DNA of 64,000 nucleotides from Isoptericola sp044389085 (GCF_044389085.1 NZ_JBIRXP010000003.1:496001-560000); one strand, 5' to 3'. Positions 34,398-44,103 are shown, counted from the first letter of the stretch. Translations and numbers: made by a program. Notes: generated from the letters alone by a model not told the origin.

Positions 34398-37300
34398 GTG
34401 ACGTCAGCAGCCTCTCCCGCCGTGCGCCTCGTGGCGCCGGAGCCGGCCGACGTCGTGGGCGCCGGCGTCGCGCTCGACCCGACGCAGGAGGCGGCGGTCG
34501 CGACAGCGCTCGACGGCGACGTGACCCTCGTGGTCGGCGCGCCGGGCACGGGGCGCACCACGGTGGCGACGACCGTCGCGGTGCGGGCGCTCGCGGGGGA
34601 CGGCGGAACCCCGGGGCTGGACCCGGGCCGCGTGCTGGTGCTCGCGGCGTCCCGCCGGTCGGCGGCGAGGCTGCGCGACGAGGTGACCGCCCGCGCGGGC
34701 CGGACGCTGGGCGCGCCGATGGTGCGCACGCCGGCGTCGGCGGCGTTCGCGGTGCTGCGGTCGCGGGCCGCGGCGCACGGCGACGCGACCCCGACGCTGG
34801 TCTCGGGCCCGGAGCAGGACCTCGTGCTCGCCGAGCTGCTCGAGGGCCACCTGTCGGGGGAGGGCACCGGCCTCGCCCTGCCGCCCGGGCTGCCCGAGGA
34901 GTCGCTGGGGCTGCGCGGGCTGCGCCAGGAGCTGCGCGACCTGCTCATGCGCGCTGCCGAGCGCGGGCTGGGGCCGGTGGACCTCGACGAGCTGGGCCGG
35001 CGGCACGACCGACCCGAGTGGGTCCTCGCCGCGCAGCTCTACGAGGAGTACCTGGACGTCACGACGCTGCGGCTGGGCACCCCGGACGCGGGCGCCCGGT
35101 ACGACCCGGCGGGCGTGATCGACGAGGCGGCGCACGCGCTGGCGGCGTGGGACGAGGAGCTGCCGGACGTGCCGCGCCCGTCGTGGGACCTCGTCGTCGT
35201 GGACGACTACCAGGAGGCGACGGTCGCGACGGCACGGCTGCTGCACGTGCTGCGGGACGCGGGCGCGCGGCTCGTGCTGCTGGCGGACCCGGACTCCGCG
35301 GTGCAGGGGTTCCGTGGCGCGTCCCCGGGGCTCGTCGGGCGGGCGGCGGCACCCGCGCGCGGCGGCGTCGTGGGCGCGTTCGACGCGCGCACCGTGGTGC
35401 TGGGCACGGCGTGGCGCCAGCCGGAGGGGCTGCGAGCGGTGACGCGGGCGGTGACGTCACGCATCGCGACCGTCTCGGGCGCGCTGCACCGCGGCGCCGG
35501 CCCCCGGCCGGAGGGAGCAGGGACGCCCGCGGAGGTCGACCCGGTCCGCGACGAGCGCGAGGCGGACGGGCCGTCCGACGCCGCGGCGGACGCCGGCGGG
35601 CCCGACGCCGGACAGCCCACGGGCGTGCAGGTCGCGGTGCTCGCCGGGCCGGCGCAGGAGGCGGCGTTCGTGGCGCGCGAGCTGCGTGCCGAGCACCTGC
35701 TGCACGGCACCCCGTGGGAGCGGATGGCGGTCGTGGCGCGCAGCGGCGACCGGCTGGTGTCCCTGCGCCGCGACCTGGTCGCGGCGTCGGTGCCGGTGGC
35801 GCTGCTCGGCTCCGACCTCCCGCTGCGCGACGAGCCGGCGGTGTCGCCCCTGCTGGCGGCCCTGCGCGTGTGCGCCGCGGGCGGTGGTGTCGACCGGCTG
35901 ATCGCGGACGAGCTCGGGGATCCTGGTGTGGGCTCCGCGCTCGACCCGGAGACGGCGGCGCTGCTGCTCACCTCACCGGTGGGCGGGCTCGACGCCGTGG
36001 CGCTGCGCCGGCTGCGGCGCGCGCTGCGGGCGGAGGAGCTGTCGGGTGGGGGCGGACGGTCGTCCGACGCGCTGCTCGTCGAGGTGCTGGACGACCCGGC
36101 GCGGGCCGAGACCCTCCCCGCGCCCGTGCGCCGCGGCCCGGTCGCCGTCGCGCGCGTGCTCGCTGCCGGTCGGGCGGCGGCGGGGGAGCCCGGGGCCACG
36201 GCACAGACCGTGCTGTGGGCCGTGTGGGCGGCCACGGGGCTCGCGGACCGGTGGCGGGACGCCGCGCTGGCGGGCGGGCCGGCCGGTGCGCGCGCCGACC
36301 GCGACCTGGACGCCGTGCTGGCGCTGTTCCGTGCCGCCGAGACCTACGTGGACCGCATGCCCGGCGCCCCGGTGGCCGCCTTCGTCGACTACCTGGCGTC
36401 GCAGGACCTGCCCGCCGACTCGCTCGCGGCCTCCGCGAGCGGCGCGCGCGCGGTCGAGGCGCTGACGCCCGCGGGCGCGGCGGGACGGGAGTGGGACGTC
36501 GTCGTCGTGGTGGGCGTGCAGGACGGCGTGTGGCCCGACCTGCGGCTCCGTGACTCGCTGCTGGGCTCGCAGGCGCTCGTCGAGCTGCTCGCAGGCCGCT
36601 CCGACGACGCTCACGGCATGGGCCCGGAGGCCCGCCGGCAGGTCCTGGCGGACGAGCTGCGGGCGTTCGCGGTCGCGACGTCGCGTGCGCGGCGCCGTCT
36701 GGTCGTCACGGCGGTGGAGGACGCCGAGGACGCACCGTCGGTGTTCCTCGACCTCGTCGCACCGCCCGCCGCCGACGGTGCCGACGGTGCCTCCGGTGAC
36801 GGTCCGGACCCGCGCCGGGTGACGGTGGGCCCGCCGCTCGACCTGCGGGGAGTCGTGGCCGAGGCCCGCGCCACCCTGGTGCGTGCCGCGGGGGAGACCG
36901 ACGCGGGGCGCCCCGGCGACGACCCGGCAGACGTCGCCGCCGCCCTCCTCGCCGACCTGGCCGACGCGGGGGTCCCGGAGGCGGACCCGCGCACCTGGTA
37001 CGGGGTGGCGACGACGTCCAGCGAGGCGCCGCTGTGGGGGCCGGACGACGTCGTGACGGTCTCGCCGTCCAAGGTGGAGACCGTCAGCACGTGCGCCCTG
37101 AGATGGGCGTTCGAGTCCGCGGGGGCGACGGCGCCCGACGCCACCCACCAGACGCTCGGCACCCTGGTCCACGCGATCGCGGAGGACCTCCCGAAGGCGT
37201 CGCTCACCGAGCTGCGTGCGGAGCTCGACCGCCGCTGGCCCGAGCTCGCGCTCCCCGACGGCTGGCCGTCGCGCCAGCTGCGGAACCGGGCCGAGCGGAT

Positions 37301-37799
37301 GATCGAGCGCCTCGCCGCCTACTACGCGGAGGCGGGCGACCCGGTCCTCGTCGAGCCGGAGTTCGAGCTGACCGTGGGCAGGGCGCACCTGCGCGGCAAG
37401 ATCGACCGGGTCGAGGACGCGGGGGACGAGGGCGTGACCGTGGCCGACCTCAAGACCGGGCGCAGCGCACCCGCGCGCGCGAAGGCCACCGAGCACCCGC
37501 AGCTCGGCGCCTACCAGCTCGCGGTGTCCGAGGGGGCGCTCGACCTGCCGCCGGGGACGCCGAGCGCGGGCGCGCGCCTGGTCTACGTCGGGACGCCCAC
37601 CGTGGCGCCGACGCTGCGCGACCAGCCGGCGCTGGAGGTCGGCGACGACGGGTCGAGCTGGGCGCGGGCGCTGGTGGAGACCGCCGCTGACACCATGGCT
37701 GCCGGGCGCTTCACCGCGCACGAGAACGACCTGTGCCCCATGTGCCCGGTGCGCCGGTCGTGCCCCGTGCAGCCCGAGGGAAGGAACGTGATCGAGTGA
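34398..37799 (+). CDS. adnA: AdnA-like helicase-nuclease subunit
   Basis: 1133-residue UvrD/AddB-type protein of the actinobacterial AdnAB complex, which resects DNA double-strand breaks. The motor motifs are degenerate: Walker A reads VVGAPGTGRTTVA (Arg instead of Lys, about residue 54) and motif II reads VVVDDYQEATVATA instead of DEYQD. The C-terminal nuclease is intact (LRGKIDRVED, VTVADLKTGRSAP, QLGAYQLAV), with four Cys for an iron-sulfur cluster: one in VSTCALRWAFES and three in NDLCPMCPVRRSCPVQ. GTG 34398 is chosen from TCGAAT (34385-34390) 7 nt upstream; GTG 34275 upstream would add repeat-encoded residues. Coupled to adnB by GTGA overlap. Confidence 0.9.
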   Translation: MTSAASPAVRLVAPEPADVVGAGVALDPTQEAAVATALDGDVTLVVGAPGTGRTTVATTVAVRALAGDGGTPGLDPGRVLVLAASRRSAARLRDEVTARAGRTLGAPMVRTPASAAFAVLRSRAAAHGDATPTLVSGPEQDLVLAELLEGHLSGEGTGLALPPGLPEESLGLRGLRQELRDLLMRAAERGLGPVDLDELGRRHDRPEWVLAAQLYEEYLDVTTLRLGTPDAGARYDPAGVIDEAAHALAAWDEELPDVPRPSWDLVVVDDYQEATVATARLLHVLRDAGARLVLLADPDSAVQGFRGASPGLVGRAAAPARGGVVGAFDARTVVLGTAWRQPEGLRAVTRAVTSRIATVSGALHRGAGPRPEGAGTPAEVDPVRDEREADGPSDAAADAGGPDAGQPTGVQVAVLAGPAQEAAFVARELRAEHLLHGTPWERMAVVARSGDRLVSLRRDLVAASVPVALLGSDLPLRDEPAVSPLLAALRVCAAGGGVDRLIADELGDPGVGSALDPETAALLLTSPVGGLDAVALRRLRRALRAEELSGGGGRSSDALLVEVLDDPARAETLPAPVRRGPVAVARVLAAGRAAAGEPGATAQTVLWAVWAATGLADRWRDAALAGGPAGARADRDLDAVLALFRAAETYVDRMPGAPVAAFVDYLASQDLPADSLAASASGARAVEALTPAGAAGREWDVVVVVGVQDGVWPDLRLRDSLLGSQALVELLAGRSDDAHGMGPEARRQVLADELRAFAVATSRARRRLVVTAVEDAEDAPSVFLDLVAPPAADGADGASGDGPDPRRVTVGPPLDLRGVVAEARATLVRAAGETDAGRPGDDPADVAAALLADLADAGVPEADPRTWYGVATTSSEAPLWGPDDVVTVSPSKVETVSTCALRWAFESAGATAPDATHQTLGTLVHAIAEDLPKASLTELRAELDRRWPELALPDGWPSRQLRNRAERMIERLAAYYAEAGDPVLVEPEFELTVGRAHLRGKIDRVEDAGDEGVTVADLKTGRSAPARAKATEHPQLGAYQLAVSEGALDLPPGTPSAGARLVYVGTPTVAPTLRDQPALEVGDDGSSWARALVETAADTMAAGRFTAHENDLCPMCPVRRSCPVQPEGRNVIE

Positions 37800-40700
37800 C
37801 CGGCGACCCCGCCACCGGCCCGGCCGCACCCGAGCCGCGGCGCGACGGCGACGGACCCGACGCCGACGACCTCGCCGGGGCGTTCGCGGACGACGCCTGG
37901 GCGGCGCTCGGCGAGCCGGGCCGGGAGGACGACCTCGGGTTTCCCGAGCTCGCAGGGCCCGGTGCCCTCGGTGGGGTCGCCGCGACGTCCCCCGACGCGG
38001 TGCTGTTCGACGACGACACCCTGTTCGCCGCGGCCGACCCGGCCGGCGGCACGGCGGCCGACGGCGGGCCGGGCGCACCCCGGGCCGCGGAGCCGCGGCT
38101 GTCCGCGCGCGCCATCGCCGAGCTGCTCGGGCGTCCGGCGCCCACGGACGAGCAGGTCGCGGTCATCGAGGCGCCGCTGGAGCCCGTGCTCGTCGTCGCG
38201 GGCGCCGGCTCGGGCAAGACGGAGACGATGGCGGCGCGCGTGGTGTGGCTCATCGCCAACGATCTCGTGGCCCCCGAGGAGGTGCTCGGGCTGACGTTCA
38301 CGCGCAAGGCCGCGGCCGAGCTGACCCAGCGGGTGCAGTCCCGCCTCGCGCAGCTCGCCCGCGCGCAGGGGCGCGCGACGTCGGGGCTGGACCTGCTCGC
38401 CCGGCCCACCGTCGCGACGTACAACGCGTACGCGGCGTCGCTGGTGACCGACCACGGGCTGCGGCTCGGCATCGAGCCGGGCTCGCGCCTGCTGGGCGAG
38501 GCGAACCAGTGGCAGCTCGCGGCGCAGGTCGTGGAGTCGTGGGCCGGCGACCTCGACACGGACCGGGCGGTGAGCACGGTCACCGGAGCGGTCCTGGCGC
38601 TGTCGGGCGAGCTCGGCGAGCACCTGCTGCCCGTGGACGAGGCGCGCGACGCCCTGGCGGACGTCGTCGCCCGCATGGACGCGCTGCCGCTCGGGCCACG
38701 GCAGAAGAAGCGCACCAAGGAGATCCAGGGGCTGATCGACTCGGTGGCGGAGCGCACCCGGCTGCTCGACCTCGTCGCGGAGTACCGGCGCCGCAAGCGC
38801 GTCGCGGACTCGCTGGACTTCGGGGACCAGATCGCGTTCGCGGCCGAGCTGGCGCGGTCGGTGCCGGCCGTGGGGGCGACGGAGCGTTCCCGCTTCCCCG
38901 TGGTGCTGCTCGACGAGTACCAGGACACCTCGTACGCCCAGGTGGAGCTGCTGGCGGGGCTCTTCGGCGGCGGGCACGCCGTCACGGCCGTGGGCGACCC
39001 GCACCAGTCGATCTACGGCTGGCGGGGCGCGTCGGCGTCCGGGCTGGCGCGCTTCGGCGAGCGGTTCCGGACGCGCGCCGGGGCCCCGGCGGCCGTGCGC
39101 TACCTGAGCACGTCGTGGCGCAACGACGCCGCCGTGCTGGCGGCCGCGAACGTGGCCGCGGCGCCGCTGCGCGACCGCGCCCGGCAGACCGGCACGGGCG
39201 TGGACGTGCCGCCCCTGGACCTGCGTCCCGGCGCGGGCACCGGCGCCGTGCGCGCCCACGTCGCCGCCACCAGCGAGGAGGAGGCCGAGGCCGCCGCCGA
39301 GTTCGTCGCGGCACGCTGGCGCCGCGCGACCCGCCGGGACGGCTCCGACCGCGTGACGGCCGCCGTCCTGTGCCGGGCGCGGTCCCAGTTCGCGACGGTC
39401 GAGGTCGCGCTGCGCCGGCGGGGGCTGCCGGTCGAGGTCGTCGGCCTGGGCGGGCTGCTGTCCACGCCGGAGGTGGTGGACGTCGTCGCGCTGCTCGAGG
39501 CCGTGCACGACCCGTCGCGCGGCGACTCGCTCCTGCGGCTGCTCACCGGGCCGCGCGTCAACCTCGGGGCGTCCGACCTGCACGCGCTCGGGTCGTGGGC
39601 GTCGGACCTGGCCCGCGCGGACGGGGCCCGCCCGGGCGGCCACGCCGCGGGCGGGGAGGAGGACGACGGCGACGCCCCGGTGGTCGTCGAGGGTGACGTC
39701 GTGGACCACCGCTCGATCGTCGACGCGCTCGACGACCTGCCCGCCCCGGGCCGCCCGGCGCGCGACGGCCGCGTCCTGTCGGTCGCCGGCCACGGCCGGC
39801 TGACCGCCCTGGCACGGCTGCTGCGCGAGCTGCGAGGGCTCACCTACCTGTCGCTGCCCGAGCTGGTGGTGACGGCCGAGCGTGCCCTCGGGCTCGACGT
39901 CGAGGTCGCCACGGCGCAGGTGCTCGCGGACACGCTCGCGCCCGCGGTGGTCGGCGGTCGGCCCGGTGGCGGACCCGGCGGTGGACCCGGTGGCGGCGCG
40001 GCCGCGGGCGTGAGCCTGCGGGGCCGGGAGCACCTCGACGCGTTCCGCGACGTGGCCGCCGGCTTCGCGCAGTCGGCGGACGTCGCGACGCTCGGCGCGT
40101 TCCTCGCCTGGCTGGGCGTCGCCGGGGACCAGGAGCGCGGTCTCGACATGCCCGTGCGCGAGCCCGACCCCGACGCGGTGCAGGTCATCACGGCGCACGC
40201 CGCCAAGGGGCTGGAGTGGGACGTGGTCGCGGTGCCCGGGCTGGTCGACGGCGTGTTCCCGAGCCAGGCCGAGTCCTCGCAGGGCCGGCTGGACGGTGGC
40301 TGGCTCACCGACGTCTCCGCCCTGCCCTACCACCTGCGCGGCGACGCGCCCGACCTGCCCGAGTTCAGCTGGGCGGAGGCCGTCGACACCAAGGACCTCG
40401 CGGCGCGCCGCGACCAGTTCCGCGCGGACAGCGGAGCGCACCGCCTCGCCGAGGAGCGGCGGCTCGCCTACGTCGCGTTCACGCGCGCCCGCCGCGAGCT
40501 GTTCCTCACCGCGCACTGGTGGGGGACGGGCAGCACGCCGCGCCGCGTCTCGCCGTTCCTCGCGGAGCTCGTCGAGGCCGGGGTGGTGGACGCCGGCGGC
40601 TGGGCCGACCAGCCCGACCCCGCGGCCGGCAACCCGCGCGACGCGGTGGAGCACGCCGCGCCGTGGCCCGTGCCCGAGCGCCCCGCGGACATCGCCGAGG

Positions 40701-41563
40701 ATGCCGACCCCGCCGACCCCGCCGACACCGCCGACCCCGCCGAGACGGCCGGCGCCGACGGTGGGCCGAGCCCGCGCGACGTCCTGCGCGCGTCGGCGGC
40801 CCGGGTCGACGCGGCGCGTCGTGACCCGGGGAGGTCGGACGGTATCCCCACGGGAGTCCTGCGCGACGCGTCCGGCCGCGACCTCGTGCTCCTGGCCCGC
40901 ACGCTGCTCACCGAGCGCGGCGAGCGCGGGGCGCGCGAGGTGGAGCTGCCGGCCCACGTCTCGGCGTCGGGCCTGGTCCGGCTCGCGGGGGACCGCGACG
41001 GCTTCGCGCTCCAGCTGCGCCGTCCCGTGCCGCAGGAGCCCACCGTGCACGCCCGTCGCGGCACGCACTTCCACGAGTGGGTGGAACGGTTCTTCACGTC
41101 CTCGTCGCTGGTCGACGTCGACGACCTGCCGGGCGCCGAGGACGGCGAGATCGCGCCCGACGTCGACCTCGAGACGCTGCGCCAGCGGTTCACAGAGTCC
41201 CCGTGGGCGTCGCGCACCCCGCTCGCGGTCGAGGTGGACGTCGAGACGCCGGTGGCGGGCGTGATGCTCCGCAGCCGGATCGACGCCGTCTTCCCCGACC
41301 CGGACGCCCCGCCCCCGGGCGAGGGCGAGGCGCCGGCCGTCGTCGTCGTGGACTGGAAGACCGGGCACGAGCCGCGCGACGCGGGGGCGCGGTCGGCCCG
41401 CGAGGTGCAGCTCGCCGTCTACCGCCTCGCCTGGTCCCGCTACACGGGGCTGCCGCTCGACAGGGTGTCCGCCGCGTTCGTCTACGTCGCGAGCGGCACC
41501 ACCGTGCGGCCGCGCCGCCTGCTCGACGAGGCCGAGCTGGAGGCGCTGGTCCGCGGGGCCTGA
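37796..41563 (+). CDS. adnB: AdnB-like helicase-nuclease subunit
   Basis: 1255-residue UvrD-type helicase with C-terminal RecB-family nuclease, the partner of AdnA in double-strand-break resection. Motor motifs are complete: VVAGAGSGKTETMAARVVWL (Walker A, about residue 134), GLTFTRKAAAEL, VVLLDEYQDTSYAQVEL (II), GDPHQSIYGWRGA (III), TAHAAKGLEWDVVAVPGLVD (V) and RRLAYVAFTRARRELFLT (VI). Nuclease: HARRGTHFHEWVERFF, SRIDAVFPD, VVVDWKTGHEP and QLAVYRLAW. The N-terminal 110 residues are acidic and look disordered. This subunit must supply most of the motor activity, given AdnA's altered P-loop. Confidence 0.93.
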   Translation: MTGDPATGPAAPEPRRDGDGPDADDLAGAFADDAWAALGEPGREDDLGFPELAGPGALGGVAATSPDAVLFDDDTLFAAADPAGGTAADGGPGAPRAAEPRLSARAIAELLGRPAPTDEQVAVIEAPLEPVLVVAGAGSGKTETMAARVVWLIANDLVAPEEVLGLTFTRKAAAELTQRVQSRLAQLARAQGRATSGLDLLARPTVATYNAYAASLVTDHGLRLGIEPGSRLLGEANQWQLAAQVVESWAGDLDTDRAVSTVTGAVLALSGELGEHLLPVDEARDALADVVARMDALPLGPRQKKRTKEIQGLIDSVAERTRLLDLVAEYRRRKRVADSLDFGDQIAFAAELARSVPAVGATERSRFPVVLLDEYQDTSYAQVELLAGLFGGGHAVTAVGDPHQSIYGWRGASASGLARFGERFRTRAGAPAAVRYLSTSWRNDAAVLAAANVAAAPLRDRARQTGTGVDVPPLDLRPGAGTGAVRAHVAATSEEEAEAAAEFVAARWRRATRRDGSDRVTAAVLCRARSQFATVEVALRRRGLPVEVVGLGGLLSTPEVVDVVALLEAVHDPSRGDSLLRLLTGPRVNLGASDLHALGSWASDLARADGARPGGHAAGGEEDDGDAPVVVEGDVVDHRSIVDALDDLPAPGRPARDGRVLSVAGHGRLTALARLLRELRGLTYLSLPELVVTAERALGLDVEVATAQVLADTLAPAVVGGRPGGGPGGGPGGGAAAGVSLRGREHLDAFRDVAAGFAQSADVATLGAFLAWLGVAGDQERGLDMPVREPDPDAVQVITAHAAKGLEWDVVAVPGLVDGVFPSQAESSQGRLDGGWLTDVSALPYHLRGDAPDLPEFSWAEAVDTKDLAARRDQFRADSGAHRLAEERRLAYVAFTRARRELFLTAHWWGTGSTPRRVSPFLAELVEAGVVDAGGWADQPDPAAGNPRDAVEHAAPWPVPERPADIAEDADPADPADTADPAETAGADGGPSPRDVLRASAARVDAARRDPGRSDGIPTGVLRDASGRDLVLLARTLLTERGERGAREVELPAHVSASGLVRLAGDRDGFALQLRRPVPQEPTVHARRGTHFHEWVERFFTSSSLVDVDDLPGAEDGEIAPDVDLETLRQRFTESPWASRTPLAVEVDVETPVAGVMLRSRIDAVFPDPDAPPPGEGEAPAVVVVDWKTGHEPRDAGARSAREVQLAVYRLAWSRYTGLPLDRVSAAFVYVASGTTVRPRRLLDEAELEALVRGA

Positions 41564-41579
41564 CGGCGGGGCCCGCGGC

Positions 41580-42029
41580 TCACCAGCGGTAGTCGAGGAA
41601 CTTCCCGTCGAGGGTCACCACGACCCGGTCGCCGTCCGGGTGCGGCCGGCGGGCGATGTCCACCTGGAAGTTGATCGCCGACATGATGCCGTCGCCGAAC
41701 TCCTCGTGGATGAGCTCCTTGAGCGCGGGCCCGTACACCGCCAGCGCCTCGGTGAAGCGGTAGATCGTCGGGTCGGTGAGCACCGCCTCGTCGCGCACGC
41801 GGTAGGGCTGCAGCCGCAGCGCCTCCGCGACGTCCTCGCCCAGGCCGAGCAGCGTGCACGCCGCGGACGCCTGGTCGGCCGTCATCGGGTGGTTGCCGAG
41901 CAGGGCCGCCGTCGTCCAGACGACGGGTGCGCCGACCTTGTCGGCGATCTCCTGCCAGGTGAGGCCGGAGCGCAGGCGGGCGGTGACGACCTGCTCGGCG
42001 GCGGCGGCCTTGGTCATGATCGGGTCCAT
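41580..42029 (-). CDS. cynS: Cyanate hydratase (cyanase)
   Basis: 149-residue enzyme converting cyanate and bicarbonate to ammonia and CO2 via carbamate. N-terminal helical DNA-binding-like domain (SGLTWQEIADKVGAPVVWTT) and C-terminal catalytic domain with TIYRFTEALAVYGPALKELI (Arg and Glu of the active site) and DGIMSAINFQVDI (catalytic Ser). ATG at 42029 follows AAGGA; ATG at 42017 is an alternative. It lies 53 nt downstream of a formate/nitrite-type channel gene, suggesting a two-gene anion uptake and breakdown operon. Confidence 0.95.
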   Translation of the reverse strand: MDPIMTKAAAAEQVVTARLRSGLTWQEIADKVGAPVVWTTAALLGNHPMTADQASAACTLLGLGEDVAEALRLQPYRVRDEAVLTDPTIYRFTEALAVYGPALKELIHEEFGDGIMSAINFQVDIARRPHPDGDRVVVTLDGKFLDYRW

Positions 42030-42082
42030 CGGGGTCCTTCGGTCGGGGGACGTTCGGTCTGACAGCGGTGCCTGGCGGCGGC

Positions 42083-42940
42083 TCAGCCGACCGGCGTGGC
42101 CACGCGCTCCTCGACGGGGGCGGCGGGCACGGGCCGACGGCGCTCGGGCCGGGTCCGGTAGTGGGTGAGGTAGAGCGGCAGCCCCACGAACGTCAGGCCG
42201 CCGACGAGGTTGCCGACCACGGTCGGGAGCTCGTTCCACACCAGGTAGTCCATGACGGTGAAGTCGCCGCCCAGCAGCAGGCCGGAGGGGAACAGGAACA
42301 TGTTCACCACGGAGTGCTCGAAGCCCATGTAGAAGAACAGGAACACCGGCATCCACATGACGACGGCCTTGCTGATCGTGTCCTTCGACATCAGGAAGGC
42401 GACCACGCCGGTGGAGACCATCCAGTTGCACAGCACGCCCCGCACGAACAGCGTGAGCATGCCGGCGGCGCCGTGGTCGGCGTAGCCGACGGTGCGCCCC
42501 TCGCCGATGTGCCCGATGGCCTGCCCGATCTCGTTGGGCGGCGTGGAGAACCCGTAGGTGAAGGTGATCGCCATGAGCAGGGCCACCATGAACGCGCCGG
42601 CGAAGTTGCCGCAGAACACGAGGCCCCAGTTGCGCCACATGCCCGCCCAGGTGGCGCCGGGCCGGCGGGCGATGACCGCGAACGGCACGAGGGTGAAGAC
42701 GCCGGTGAGCAGGTCGAAGCCCATCAGGTAGAGCATGATGAAACCGATCGGGAAGAACGCCGCCCCGAGGAGCGGGTTCCCGGTGTTGGTCGAGATGGTC
42801 ACCGCCATGGCCGCGGCCAGGGCGAGGATGGCACCACCCATGAACGAGCGGATGAGCGTGTCCCGGGTGGACATGAACAGCTTCTTCTCGCCCGTGGCGA
42901 TCATCTGCGAGACGAAGTCCTGCGGCATCACGTACGACAT
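42083..42940 (-). CDS. Formate/nitrite transporter (FNT) family channel
   Basis: 285-residue pentameric channel-type protein with six helices. Family features: SYVMPQDFVSQMIATGEKK start, LTGVFTLVPFAVIARR near residue 85, NWGLVFCGNFAGAFMVALL near 107 and GFEHSVVNMFLFPSGLLLGG near 200, with the His-gate region. Known members carry formate, nitrite or hydrosulfide; the co-directional cynS 53 nt downstream suggests cyanate, bicarbonate or nitrite here, which is inference. ATG at 42938-42940 follows AAGGAT; the longer upstream frame is Arg-rich and unlikely. Confidence 0.92.
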   Translation of the reverse strand: MSYVMPQDFVSQMIATGEKKLFMSTRDTLIRSFMGGAILALAAAMAVTISTNTGNPLLGAAFFPIGFIMLYLMGFDLLTGVFTLVPFAVIARRPGATWAGMWRNWGLVFCGNFAGAFMVALLMAITFTYGFSTPPNEIGQAIGHIGEGRTVGYADHGAAGMLTLFVRGVLCNWMVSTGVVAFLMSKDTISKAVVMWMPVFLFFYMGFEHSVVNMFLFPSGLLLGGDFTVMDYLVWNELPTVVGNLVGGLTFVGLPLYLTHYRTRPERRRPVPAAPVEERVATPVG

Positions 42941-43104
42941 GACGGATCCTTCGGCGGGGGTGGAGGCGCTGGGTCGCCGCCGAGTCTCGTCGTCGCAGGT
43001 TGTGGGCACGTCGCCACGACGTTGAGGTCGTGTTTCGGTCCGTCCCGGACCGGTGAGCCCGAGGTTTCGCCGACCTCGCAGGCCAGGGCGGGAGCCGGTG
43101 AGGA

Positions 43105-43169
43105 GCAACGTGCGTGCTGACTCTTTCCTCACAGCGCTACGTAGAGGAAAGAGTCAGCACGCACGTTGC
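43105..43169. terminator. 26-bp inverted repeat (CAACGAGCGTGCTGAC family, copy 3)
   Basis: Arms 43105-43130 and 43144-43169 pair perfectly over 26 bp with a 13-nt loop. It lies 10 nt beyond the stop of the leftward phosphotransferase gene. Outer arm is GCAACGTGCGTGCTGAC, differing from copies 1 and 2 by one base that is compensated on the other arm; the inner arm is TCTTT. Confidence 0.85.
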
Positions 43170-43179
43170 GACGGCGGGG

Positions 43180-44103
43180 TCAGGCGGGGGCGTCCTCGCG
43201 GGTGGCCTCGTCCAGGTCGGCGAGCATCGCCTCGGCGTCGGCGACGACGTCGTCCAGGCCGCGCCGGACGCCGTGCAGCAGCCAGCGGGCGAGGGCCAGC
43301 TCGCCGACCAGCAGGGCGCGGTCGACGAGCCGCGGGTCGTGCAGCTCGGTGCGCCGCAGCTGGTACGCCTCCATGATCGAGTCCACCGCGTCGGGCGGGG
43401 CCGCGACGAGCAGCCAGGCGAGGTCGTCGGCCGGGTCGGCCACCCGCGCGTCGGACCAGCCGCTGATCGCGGTGACCCGCCCGCCCGTGACGAGCATCTG
43501 GTCGGTGGCGAGGTCGCCGTGCACGACGACGGGCTGGAACCGCCACAGGGCGACGTCCTCGAGCGCGGCCTCCCAGCGCCGCAGCAGCGTCGGCGGCACC
43601 TTGCCGGTCGCGGCCGCCTCGTCGAGCTCGACGAGCCGGCGCTCGCGGTACTCGGCCGCGGTGTACGACGGCAGGCCGCAGGACTCGACGACGGACGCGG
43701 GCAGCTCGTGCACCGCGGCGAGGGTGCGGCCGAGGTCGGCGGCGAGGCCCGGGCCCGGGCGCAGGGCGTCGAGGTCCAGGGCCGTGCCGGTCACGTGCCG
43801 GTGCACGACGGCGCGCCCGCCCTCGGGCAGCAGCGCGAACCCGGCCACCTGCGGCACGGTGAAGGGCAGCACGCCCGCGTCGACGTACAGGTGCAGGGCC
43901 TCTAGCAGCTCGGTCTCCGCCTCGAGGGCGGCGCCGGCCATCGTGGTGCGGGGCGCGCGCACGAGCCAGTCGACGCCGTCGTCGGCCGTGACGACGGCGA
44001 CGTCGTAGTCGCCCGGCAGCTCCTCGGGGCGGACCGAGCGGGCGTCCAGGCCCGGGACGGCGGCCGTCGCGAGGGCGGCGAGGGCGAGCGGGCTGCGTGG
44101 CAC
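43180..44103 (-). CDS. Macrolide 2'-phosphotransferase-like kinase
   Basis: 307-residue APH-fold kinase resembling Mph enzymes that phosphorylate macrolides. N-lobe with VDWLVRAPRTTMAGAALEAE (ATP-site Lys replaced by Arg context), ALLPEGGRAVVHRHVTGTAL hinge, catalytic loop VVVHGDLATDQMLV and downstream metal region AISGWSDARVADPADDLAWL, where the usual IDW Asp is not present in the standard place. Resistance activity is therefore possible but not assured. GTG at 44103 is set by TACGGT (44110-44115, opposite strand) 6 nt upstream. Located 5 kb from whiB7, which controls macrolide resistance genes in relatives. Confidence 0.78.
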   Translation of the reverse strand: MPRSPLALAALATAAVPGLDARSVRPEELPGDYDVAVVTADDGVDWLVRAPRTTMAGAALEAETELLEALHLYVDAGVLPFTVPQVAGFALLPEGGRAVVHRHVTGTALDLDALRPGPGLAADLGRTLAAVHELPASVVESCGLPSYTAAEYRERRLVELDEAAATGKVPPTLLRRWEAALEDVALWRFQPVVVHGDLATDQMLVTGGRVTAISGWSDARVADPADDLAWLLVAAPPDAVDSIMEAYQLRRTELHDPRLVDRALLVGELALARWLLHGVRRGLDDVVADAEAMLADLDEATREDAPA

